From Gammaproteobacteria bacterium (GTDB lineage: Bacteria; Pseudomonadota; Gammaproteobacteria; Steroidobacterales; Woeseiaceae): a DNA stretch of 5,961 nt. The notes under the pieces were generated by a model, which had not been told where the DNA came from, did no database searches, and was given only the letters and a program-made list of their open reading frames with translations. The translations under genes and the position numbers were made by a program. Numbering within the stretch: position 1 is the first letter of the stretch; every line of letters begins with the position of its first letter. Location: positions 1 to 5,961 of the forward strand of contig DAOWGY010000023.1 in NCBI GenBank assembly GCA_030641695.1, given 5' to 3'. This document shows, piece by piece, positions 1 through 5,485 of this stretch.

Positions 1-1
1 A

Positions 2-127
2 CTGTATTTCGTCGCGACAGGTCTGGGCGATGGCAGTCACAAGTTCTCAGCGACAAAGGCGGAACATGACGCCGCCGTTGCCGAATACCTCAAACGACTC
101 CGTAACCGGCGCGGCAAAGGGATGTGA
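2..127 (+). CDS. mltG: Endolytic murein transglycosylase MltG, 3' end (partial)
   Basis: This is the last 41 codons of a gene that enters from the left edge, ending in TGA at 125-127. The peptide starts LYFVATGLGDGSHKFSATKAE and goes on with HDAAVAEYLKRL. This matches the conserved C-terminus of MltG (YceG family), where an LYFVA.G.G.H.F..T..EHN motif closes the catalytic domain. MltG is an inner-membrane lytic transglycosylase that cleaves nascent peptidoglycan strands and is thought to set glycan chain length. Its membrane helix, LysM-like region and catalytic glutamate lie outside the window, so intactness cannot be judged. The stop is 1 nt before the tmk start, and mltG-tmk is a conserved gene pair in gammaproteobacteria, which supports the call. 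The identification rests on the short C-terminal motif plus context. Confidence 0.85.
   Translation: MYFVATGLGDGSHKFSATKAEHDAAVAEYLKRLRNRRGKGM
118..122 (+). promoter_or_regulatory. Ribosome binding site that decides the tmk start
   Basis: AGGGA lies 6 nt before the ATG at 129, inside the end of mltG. It favours the ATG at 129 over an in-frame ATG at 30. The extra 33 residues from the upstream ATG have no Tmk character and would overlap the conserved MltG C-terminus. Confidence 0.65.
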
Positions 128-128
128 C

Positions 129-758
129 ATGCAGAGCGGGAAGTTCATTACGTTCGAAGGTATAGAAGGTGTCGGCAAGTCCACCAACATGGATTTCCTG
201 GCCGAAGTCATCGAGCAACACGGGCACAGCGTCTTGAAAACGCGCGAGCCGGGCGGCACACCGATCGCCGAGGAAATACGGCGATTGCTGAAAGAACACG
301 GCGACGAACCGATGCCCGATGTTGCTGAACTTTTACTGATGTTCGCGGCACGCGCTATCAACGTGAACAATTCGATTCGGCCCGCGCTGGCGTCCGGGAC
401 CTGGGTGGTAAGTGACCGTTTTACCGATTCCACGCGTGCCTACCAGGGCGGTGGACGCGGATTTGCAGTTGACAGCATCGAGTGGCTCGCCAATATCGTC
501 CACGGTGACCTGCAGCCGGACCTGACCATACTCCTTGACGCTCCGGTCGAGACCGCAATGCAGCGCGCCGTCCGGCGTGGCGATCCGGACCGCTTCGAGA
601 TCGAGAGAACGGACTTTTTCAAGCGGGTTCGGGAGGCCTACCTGCACATCGCGGAACAGGAGCCGGAGCGTTTCATTGTCGTCGACGTATCCCGTGACCT
701 GGAATCGGTTCGCACCGTGATTCGCGACATTGCCAGTGCCTTACTGAATGAAAAATAA
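129..758 (+). CDS. tmk: Thymidylate kinase (dTMP kinase)
   Basis: This 209-residue cytosolic enzyme phosphorylates dTMP to dTDP with ATP, an essential step in dTTP synthesis. Visible motifs are the P-loop GIEGVGKST (residues 11-19), the TREPGGTP segment (38-45) that contacts the substrate, the SDRF motif (95-98) and the YQGGGRG segment (105-111). A LID region with RRGDPDRFE follows, where arginines sit as in the E. coli type of Tmk. The length is normal for the family. The start is set at the ATG at 129 because the protein then begins MQSGKFITFEG, as family members do, and an SD-like AGGGA precedes it. It follows mltG by 1 nt and lies 32 nt before holB. The residues after AARA (INVNN) differ from the more common form with a histidine at this place, which I regard as lineage variation. 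Confidence 0.98.
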   Translation: MQSGKFITFEGIEGVGKSTNMDFLAEVIEQHGHSVLKTREPGGTPIAEEIRRLLKEHGDEPMPDVAELLLMFAARAINVNNSIRPALASGTWVVSDRFTDSTRAYQGGGRGFAVDSIEWLANIVHGDLQPDLTILLDAPVETAMQRAVRRGDPDRFEIERTDFFKRVREAYLHIAEQEPERFIVVDVSRDLESVRTVIRDIASALLNEK

Positions 759-790
759 CATTAACTATATTTACTATCTAATTGAAATAT

Positions 791-1777
791 ATGGATATTA
801 GTTGGCACCGTAACTTCGCCCAGTCGTGGCGGGATCGTATCGAGCACGGGCGTCAGCCACATGCAGTGCTTCTGGCAGGTCCCGTTGGTGTCGGTAAGAG
901 GGCGGCAGCGGCCTGGATGGCCTCGGCTCGCCTCGGTCTCGGTCCCGAGCTGCCGCTGCCACAATATCCCTTTGAGCAGCCCGAGCATGCAGATCTGCGC
1001 TGGATCGCACCACCTGAAGACAGGCAGGGCGTTCTCATCGAGCAGATTCGGGAACTGGTCGCCGCACTGCAGCTCACCAGTTACGAGGGGCGCGGCAAGG
1101 TTGCCATCATCGAGCCGGCCAACACGATGACCATGTGTGCGGCGAACAGCCTGCTGCACACGCTGGAGGAGCCGCCCGGCGATACATTGCTGATCCTCAT
1201 TGCAGACCGGACCGGGCGACTGCCAGCAACCGTGTTCAGCCGTTGCCAGCGGATTGATTTTGCGCCGCCGGCCGAGTCCGAGGGACTCGCCTGGCTTGAC
1301 CGCCTGCAGCCCGGTTCCCAATGGACCGAAGCGTTGCGCTTCGCAGGCAATGCACCGTTGGGCGCGATTGCCGTCGCCGAGCAACTGGATACGAGTGCCG
1401 CGATAAGCCGCGATTTTTCTGCAGTAGGAGCCGGCAAACTATCGCCAGTCGAGGTTGCCGCGCGCTGGAGCAAACACGATGCGGGATTCGTCCTCGACTG
1501 GCTTGCGCGACAAATGCGGCAGGCCGTACTGGCTCTCGAGGGAAGCCGCGACAGGGCACCCGCACTGGCGATTGACGAATCTGTGCTGAAGCGCATGGAC
1601 AGGCGAAATCTGTTCTGCTATCTAGACACGATCAACCTGTTGCGTGGCCGCCCCAAGGGCTCGTACAACCTGCAATTCGCGTTAGAGGGGCTGTTGATCG
1701 ACTGGGCTGACGGACTCGCGGATGCCGGCAGGGACAAAGACTTGGGCGGCATCAATTTGATGCTCGCCGAGAGGTAA
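791..1777 (+). CDS. holB: DNA polymerase III subunit delta' (clamp loader)
   Basis: This 328-residue protein is the delta' subunit of the clamp-loader complex that opens and loads the sliding clamp DnaN. Visible features are an N-terminal HAVLLAGPVGVGKRAAA segment (residues 24-40), a Walker-A-like loop with Arg where Ser/Thr normally binds nucleotide. There is also a CAANSLLHTLEEPP block (116-129) and the SRC motif (150-152), whose Arg acts as a finger on the neighbouring ATPase subunit. A delta'-type C-terminal region (about 230-328) follows. E. coli delta' has a cysteine zinc module after the first helices. Here that stretch (residues 49-70) has no cysteine, so zinc binding appears lost. 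An in-frame TTG at 782 would add three residues, and neither start has a clear Shine-Dalgarno. I prefer the ATG. It ends 4 nt before pilZ. Confidence 0.95.
   Translation: MDISWHRNFAQSWRDRIEHGRQPHAVLLAGPVGVGKRAAAAWMASARLGLGPELPLPQYPFEQPEHADLRWIAPPEDRQGVLIEQIRELVAALQLTSYEGRGKVAIIEPANTMTMCAANSLLHTLEEPPGDTLLILIADRTGRLPATVFSRCQRIDFAPPAESEGLAWLDRLQPGSQWTEALRFAGNAPLGAIAVAEQLDTSAAISRDFSAVGAGKLSPVEVAARWSKHDAGFVLDWLARQMRQAVLALEGSRDRAPALAIDESVLKRMDRRNLFCYLDTINLLRGRPKGSYNLQFALEGLLIDWADGLADAGRDKDLGGINLMLAER
1769..1774 (+). promoter_or_regulatory. Ribosome binding site of pilZ
   Basis: GAGAGG ends 7 nt before the pilZ ATG at 1782 and lies in the last codons of holB. The site directly abuts the holB stop codon (1775-1777), so translation of pilZ is probably coupled to that of holB. 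Confidence 0.7.
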
Positions 1778-1781
1778 GAAC

Positions 1782-2120
1782 ATGAGCAAGCCGGGATTAT
1801 TGACCCTGACCATCAAGGACAAAAGCGCGCTGTACCTCGCGTACATGCCGTATGTCATCAATGGTGGTCTGTTCATCCCGACCAACAGCTCATACCGGCT
1901 CGGTGACGAGGTTTTCATGTTGCTAAACCTGATGGGCGAGGACGAAAAGATCCCGGTGGCGGGAACCGTCATCTGGATGACGCCCAAAGGCGCCCAGGGC
2001 AAGCGCACGGCCGGTATCGGCGTGCAATTCAGCGACCAGGATCAGGGCAACACGCAAAAGAAGATCGAGAATTACCTGGCCGGCGCACTCGGTGGCGACA
2101 AACCCACCCACACGATGTGA
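1782..2120 (+). CDS. pilZ: Type IV pilus assembly protein PilZ
   Basis: This 112-residue, single-domain protein is a near match to what I recall of Pseudomonas aeruginosa PilZ. The shared segments include LTIKDKSALYLAYMP, NGGLFIPT, YRLGDEVFMLLNLM, KIPVAGTVIW, TPKGAQG, KIENYLAGAL and the C-terminal PTHTM. PilZ is a cytosolic factor needed for type IV pilus assembly. In Xanthomonas it links the ATPase PilB to the c-di-GMP receptor FimX. The RxxxR and (D/N)xSxxG motifs that bind c-di-GMP in canonical PilZ domains are absent. The corresponding strand reads NGGLF (residues 27-31), so this is the founding non-binding type. It follows holB by 4 nt with a good ribosome binding site, and the holB-pilZ pair is conserved. 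The stop lies 1 nt before a REP cluster, and no tatD follows, although that gene often comes next. Confidence 0.97.
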   Translation: MSKPGLLTLTIKDKSALYLAYMPYVINGGLFIPTNSSYRLGDEVFMLLNLMGEDEKIPVAGTVIWMTPKGAQGKRTAGIGVQFSDQDQGNTQKKIENYLAGALGGDKPTHTM

Positions 2121-2121
2121 C

Positions 2122-2147
2122 GTTGGAGCGCTTCTCGAAGCGCGATT
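2122..2147 (+). repeat. REP unit 1 (plus orientation)
   Basis: The unit starts with GTTGGA, has the stem GCGCTTC-TC-GAAGCGC at 2128-2143 and ends in GATT. It is an exact reverse complement of unit 3. It begins 1 nt after the pilZ stop codon. Confidence 0.9.
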
Positions 2148-2159
2148 GAGGCTGGTCTG

Positions 2160-2185
2160 ATTCGCGCCTCCAGAGGCGCTGCAAC
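2160..2185 (-). repeat. REP unit 2 (minus orientation, diverged)
   Basis: By my alignment, 21 of 26 positions match unit 3 in the same orientation. The differences are at 2161, 2168, 2171, 2175 and 2181. The changes at 2168 (T to C) and 2175 (A to G) fall on partner positions of the stem, giving GCGCCTC/GAGGCGC, so pairing is kept. The GTTG head, read on the minus strand from 2185, is intact. Confidence 0.85.
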
Positions 2186-2186
2186 G

Positions 2187-2212
2187 AATCGCGCTTCGAG
2201 AAGCGCTCCAAC
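2187..2212 (-). repeat. REP unit 3 (minus orientation)
   Basis: This is an exact reverse complement of unit 1, with the stem GCGCTTC-GA-GAAGCGC at 2191-2206. It stands in tandem with unit 2 at a 27-bp period and ends 5 nt beyond the stop codon of the minus-strand gene (stop at 2218-2220). Confidence 0.9.
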
Positions 2213-2217
2213 AAGGG

Positions 2218-3264
2218 TCAAGCCTGATCCCTGTTGATACCCCCGCGTAATACGTAAGCCTGGTAACCGCGCTCGCTCAGGATATAGGCGCCCGCAGAAC
2301 TGCGCCGCCCGGTGTCGCAGCAGACGACATATTTCTTGCCCTGCTCGAGGGTATTGAGCTTCAGCCGAATGAAATACAGCGGGATGTTGATAGCGCCGTC
2401 GATGTGTTGATTTTCGAACTCGCTCGGCAGCCTGACGTCGAGCCACTGGCCACCGCTCTGGACAATCTGCTGCCCCTGGGCGTAATCAACCCAGTCGAGC
2501 ATCGGCTCGTTCAGCAGTTTCTTGAAGTCGTCCTTGCCGAGACGCATGACGGCGCCATCCGTGACCATCGTTACCGTCGCATTGCGCTTGGCGTCGGAAA
2601 TCAGGGCCTCTTCGCCAAACGTATCGCCGACCCGAAGTTCAGCCAACTTGATACCGTCTTTTGACAGGGGTGTTTCGCGGGTGACCAATGCGCTACCGCG
2701 AGTGAGCACGTAGAAATAGTCTCCTTCAGCACCCTGTTTGAGGACGACGTCTCCAGACTTGTAATTGATCTGCTGCATACGCATGAAGATCGCCTGGATA
2801 TTAGCTGGCGGAATCTTGTGAAACGCCTTGGTCTGCAGCAGCATCGTCATCCAGTCTTCGGCGCCGCCCTGGTCGTCGCCGTGCAGTTCCGAAACCTCGT
2901 AGGTTCCTGTCTGGTCCCAGGTCAACATGACGTCGAGCAGATCGCTATCGATGGAGATGAACTGGACCCGGTCGCGGGCCTTGGCCGACACGCGGCGCGG
3001 GAAGATCGGTGACACCGGGTTGCGCGCCGAATCGCTGCCGCCCGAGACTGTTTCGGTGACCTTACCCTGATCAACCAGCTCGAGAATGCCGGATACTATG
3101 TAGATCGTGCGCTTTTCGGTGTCGCCTTCCTTGAACAGCACCTGCCCGGGGGACAGCTCGCGCACCTGGACCTTGCGAGCGAGCGCCGCCAGATTGTCTC
3201 GTTTCAGACCATCCAGTGGGGAGAATCGCTGGAGCAGCTCCGTGCTTACCTGCTCATTTGTCAT
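2218..3264 (-). CDS. Double cyclic-nucleotide-binding-domain protein with C-terminal rhodanese domain
   Basis: This 348-residue soluble protein has no signal peptide, membrane segment or DNA-binding helix-turn-helix visible. Domain 1 (about residues 10-115) has a cNMP-type start (FSPLDGL, then LSPGQVLFKEGD and IYIVSGILEL) but lacks the phosphate-binding cassette. Domain 2 (about 140-250) has YKSGDVVLKQGAEGDYFYVL and a full cassette, GDTFGEEALISDAKRNATV (213-231), with Glu218 and Arg227 placed as in cAMP-binding proteins. Domain 3 (about 255-348) is a rhodanese: WLDVRLPSEFENQHIDGAINIP (274-295), then the loop CDTGRRS with the likely catalytic Cys316, and YVLRGGI near the end. The start at 3264 has an SD (AGGA) 6 nt upstream. 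A longer reading from 3354 would run through the terminator upstream. The role is unknown; a ligand-controlled sulfur-transfer or signalling function is inference only. Confidence 0.9.
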   Translation of the reverse strand: MTNEQVSTELLQRFSPLDGLKRDNLAALARKVQVRELSPGQVLFKEGDTEKRTIYIVSGILELVDQGKVTETVSGGSDSARNPVSPIFPRRVSAKARDRVQFISIDSDLLDVMLTWDQTGTYEVSELHGDDQGGAEDWMTMLLQTKAFHKIPPANIQAIFMRMQQINYKSGDVVLKQGAEGDYFYVLTRGSALVTRETPLSKDGIKLAELRVGDTFGEEALISDAKRNATVTMVTDGAVMRLGKDDFKKLLNEPMLDWVDYAQGQQIVQSGGQWLDVRLPSEFENQHIDGAINIPLYFIRLKLNTLEQGKKYVVCCDTGRRSSAGAYILSERGYQAYVLRGGINRDQA

Positions 3265-3270
3265 CACTCG

Positions 3271-3274
3271 TCCT
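3271..3274 (-). promoter_or_regulatory. Ribosome binding site that decides the start of the cNMP/rhodanese gene
   Basis: AGGA on the minus strand lies 6 nt before the ATG at 3264. It supports this start over an in-frame ATG at 3354, whose extra residues (AAYPDTTEAAFLRG...) show no domain character and would be encoded across a probable terminator hairpin. Confidence 0.6.
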
Positions 3275-3314
3275 GTCGCTGACCATCGTCGTTTTTCTAG
3301 CTTTTTGTTGCCAC

Positions 3315-3351
3315 GAAGAAAAGCCGCCTCTGTCGTATCCGGATAGGCGGC
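3315..3351 (-). terminator. Probable intrinsic terminator downstream of the hydratase/dehydrogenase gene
   Basis: Read on the minus strand, GCCGCCT (3351-3345) pairs with AGGCGGC (3329-3323) across a 15-nt loop, and TTTTCTTC (3322-3315) follows at once. The loop contains the self-complementary ATCCGGAT. No T-run follows in the plus direction, so it should act on minus-strand transcripts only. It lies about 115 nt after the stop of the upstream gene, and the stem ends 58 nt before the next start codon. The distance from the stop and the long loop lower my confidence. Confidence 0.55.
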
Positions 3352-3464
3352 CAAATCGATTATCCGCCCTTATTCTACCTTCAATTCAACGACTTCCGAT
3401 ACACCCCGGTGTACGCAGCGTGAAGCGGCGCACAGTTTGCCAGCATGGAATCGTGAAAACGTGA

Positions 3465-5483
3465 TCAAAGCCTCGCGAAGCCCTCGTGCGGTGTGAACCG
3501 TTCCCCATAACGGTCTGTGAACTCGTCGAGACGCGCGACAATCTCAGCAACGCCACGTTCACGGGCATAGTACAGTGGCCCGCCGCGAAACGGCGCGAAT
3601 CCGGTGCCGAAAATCACGCCGGCATCCAGGAGGTCCGGGTCGCCGACCACACCGTCGTGCAGGCACGCAACGGCCTCGTTCACCATCGGCAGTATCAGAC
3701 GGTCCTCGATATCTGCGGGGTCTCCTGACCATTCGCTGCGTGGTTTCACCACCTTGCCGTCTTCCCAGCCATAGAAGCCCTGACCACTCTTGCGACCCAA
3801 CTGGCCAGCCTCGACCATCTGCGCGAGTCTGTCCGGTACCGGCCGATTCATGGCCGCGCCGAGTACCTTCGAGACATGCAGGGCGACATCGATGCCAACG
3901 CTGTCGATGAGTTCGACCGGGCCCATCGGCATGCCGAACGCCTCGGCGGCGCGATCGATTTCGACCAGGGGCACACCTGATTCGGCAAGGGCCATGGCTT
4001 CGGCCATGTACGGCGCAAGAATTCGATTCACCACGAAACCCGGCGAACTCATGCATTCCAGCGGCAGTTTGCCGATGCCCTTGACGAAACCGAAGCCGAT
4101 ATCAAGCGCCTCCTGCTCGGTATCCGCGCAACGGATGACTTCGACCAGCGGTAGTTGTGCAACGGGATTAAAGAAGTGCAGACCGATGAAGCGCTGTGGT
4201 TCTGCCAGCCCGACACGCAGGTCCTCCAGGCGGATGCTGGATGTGTTGGTCGCCAACATTGCGCCTGCTTGCATTTTTTCCTGCAGCGCCGCATACAATA
4301 ACCGCTTCGCTTCCGGATTTTCAAAAATCGCCTCGATAACGAGGTCGGCTTTGGCCACACCGGCGCCCTCGACATCAGCCTGCAGCCGTGCCGTTGCTGC
4401 AGCGCGCTCCGCGTCATCGCGGATGCGTTTTGCAAACAGCTTTGCGGCCCGCTCGAGCGCAGGATCAATGTACTTTTGTTCGCGATCCTGCAAGGTCACC
4501 TCATGGCCGCGCAGTGCGCACCATGCGGCAATATCGCCACCCATGACGCCGGCGCCGACTACGTGCACGTGCGAAATCTTCGTCGCGGGCTTGCCGCCCT
4601 GTCCCTTGAGCTTGTTCTGCAGAAAGAACACCCGCACCAGGTTGCGGGATGTGCTCGTGCACATGAGTTCCGCAATCGATCGGGCTTCGGCCTCGTAGCC
4701 CGTGCGGGGAGACGCGCCGTGCCGCGACCACAGGTCGATAATCGCGTAAGGGGCAGGGTAGTGCTCCCTGCGCGCCTTGCCGGCGACCTGTTTTACGAGC
4801 ATGGAGCGAATCAACGGCCGCAGGAACGGCAAATTCAACAGTCTTTCGACCAATGGGGCCTTGCGCTTCGGCGCTGCGGCAACAACGAGATCACGCGCCG
4901 CCTGACGCCAGTTGTCGTCCCCGGCGACCTTGTCGATGAGGCCGATCTTGCGGCCCTTGTCGATCGTGATCGGTTTGCCCGTCAACATCAATTGCATGGC
5001 GGGGCGGACGCCCGCAATCTGCACGGTGCGTACCGTGCCACCGAAGCCAGGGTGTATGCCGAGTTGTACTTCAGGCAGACCGAGAACGCGCTTGTCGGTC
5101 GCGAGTCCGAGTCGATAGTCGCAGGCCAACGCCAGTTCCAGCCCCCCACCCAGCGCGAAGCCGTTGATCACCGCGACGGTAGGACAGGGCAACGCCGCGA
5201 GCTTGTCCAGCACCTGCTGGCCGAGCCGGATCAGGTCGTAGGCCTGCTCCGGCGTCTCGATAGTCGTGAACTCGTTGATATCGGCGCCCATGACAAAGCC
5301 ATTGCGCTTGCCCGAATGAATGACGACACCGGTCGGCGCATTGCTCTGCATCGGGTCGATGAGCTCATCGAGTTCGATCAGCACCTCGCCTGAAAGCACG
5401 TTCGCGCCTCCCTCGGCCTTGTCGATGCACAACCAGACGATACCCTCGCCGTCGCTTTCCGATGTCCAGTGTTTGAGGGCCAT
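3465..5483 (-). CDS. Bifunctional enoyl-CoA hydratase / 3-hydroxyacyl-CoA dehydrogenase (beta-oxidation alpha subunit, FadB/FadJ family)
   Basis: This 672-residue cytosolic enzyme carries out hydration of trans-2-enoyl-CoA and NAD-dependent oxidation of L-3-hydroxyacyl-CoA. The N-terminal crotonase domain (about 1-200) has GADINEF (66-72), GGGLEL with Glu116, and GLPEVQLGIHPGFGGT with Glu138, the two catalytic glutamates. The 22-residue spacing between them is closer to FadJ and the mitochondrial type than to E. coli FadB (20). The dehydrogenase part has an NAD-binding VVGAGVMGG (308-316), VIEAIFE, TNTSS (412-416), the catalytic dyad His436 (LHFFNPV) and Glu448 (PLVEV), then SPGFVVNR (480-487), GFYGW (569-573) and FAPFRGGPLYY. 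It is shorter than FadB/FadJ (about 715-730), mainly because it lacks the extreme C-terminal tail. Thiolase is not in the window. It starts 2 nt after the EEP gene; the SD-like GAGGTG lies in that gene's end. Confidence 0.94.
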   Translation of the reverse strand: MALKHWTSESDGEGIVWLCIDKAEGGANVLSGEVLIELDELIDPMQSNAPTGVVIHSGKRNGFVMGADINEFTTIETPEQAYDLIRLGQQVLDKLAALPCPTVAVINGFALGGGLELALACDYRLGLATDKRVLGLPEVQLGIHPGFGGTVRTVQIAGVRPAMQLMLTGKPITIDKGRKIGLIDKVAGDDNWRQAARDLVVAAAPKRKAPLVERLLNLPFLRPLIRSMLVKQVAGKARREHYPAPYAIIDLWSRHGASPRTGYEAEARSIAELMCTSTSRNLVRVFFLQNKLKGQGGKPATKISHVHVVGAGVMGGDIAAWCALRGHEVTLQDREQKYIDPALERAAKLFAKRIRDDAERAAATARLQADVEGAGVAKADLVIEAIFENPEAKRLLYAALQEKMQAGAMLATNTSSIRLEDLRVGLAEPQRFIGLHFFNPVAQLPLVEVIRCADTEQEALDIGFGFVKGIGKLPLECMSSPGFVVNRILAPYMAEAMALAESGVPLVEIDRAAEAFGMPMGPVELIDSVGIDVALHVSKVLGAAMNRPVPDRLAQMVEAGQLGRKSGQGFYGWEDGKVVKPRSEWSGDPADIEDRLILPMVNEAVACLHDGVVGDPDLLDAGVIFGTGFAPFRGGPLYYARERGVAEIVARLDEFTDRYGERFTPHEGFARL

Positions 5484-5485
5484 GA

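Larger units (their letters stand above)
2122..2212. repeat. REP cluster (REPIN/BIME-like) of three palindromic units
   Basis: This 91-bp block fills nearly all of the 97-nt gap between the convergent pilZ and cNMP/rhodanese genes. It contains a REP unit on the plus strand (2122-2147), a 12-nt spacer, a diverged unit on the minus strand (2160-2185), 1 nt, and a third unit on the minus strand (2187-2212). The first and third are perfect 26-bp inverted copies and could form one long hairpin. Each unit is also a small hairpin in itself. Each has a GTTG head, a GC-rich short palindrome and a CGCGATT-like tail, which resembles the GTAG-type REPs of Pseudomonas and Stenotrophomonas that are moved by RAYT (TnpA-REP) transposases. 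No RAYT gene is in the window. It probably ends transcription from both sides and may stabilise 3' mRNA ends. Confidence 0.9.
3265..3464. other. Intergenic region between the two minus-strand genes
   Basis: This 200-nt gap holds the probable terminator at 3315-3351 and, between it and 3264, the likely promoter and leader of the cNMP/rhodanese gene. The strip at 3290-3322 is A/T-rich, but I could not pick out a convincing -35/-10 pair. A 14-bp palindrome TACACC-CC-GGTGTA lies at 3400-3413, with no T-run after it. I see no gene here. Confidence 0.6.

Noticed and set aside
30..128. Upstream in-frame extension of tmk from the ATG at 30
   Set aside because: It overlaps the well-matched MltG C-terminus in another frame, adds 33 residues without Tmk similarity, and the ATG at 129 has its own ribosome binding site.
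3300..3312. Sigma-54-like promoter on the minus strand (TGGCA ... GC)
   Set aside because: The GG and GC dinucleotides are 9 nt apart instead of 10, and the TTGC part is missing.
3265..3354. Upstream extension of the cNMP/rhodanese gene from the ATG at 3354
   Set aside because: The 30 extra residues show no domain character, the DNA includes a probable terminator hairpin, and the ATG at 3264 has a well-spaced AGGA.
5021..5038. 7-bp inverted repeat GCACGGT-GCGT-ACCGTGC
   Set aside because: It lies inside the hydratase domain and comes from the coded repeat TV-R-TV next to GG, so it is explained by coding.
3790..5393. Long open frames on the plus strand opposite the hydratase/dehydrogenase gene (3790-4698, 4476-5393)
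   Set aside because: They mirror a strongly conserved gene on the other strand in a GC-rich genome, and the translations show no recognisable domain.
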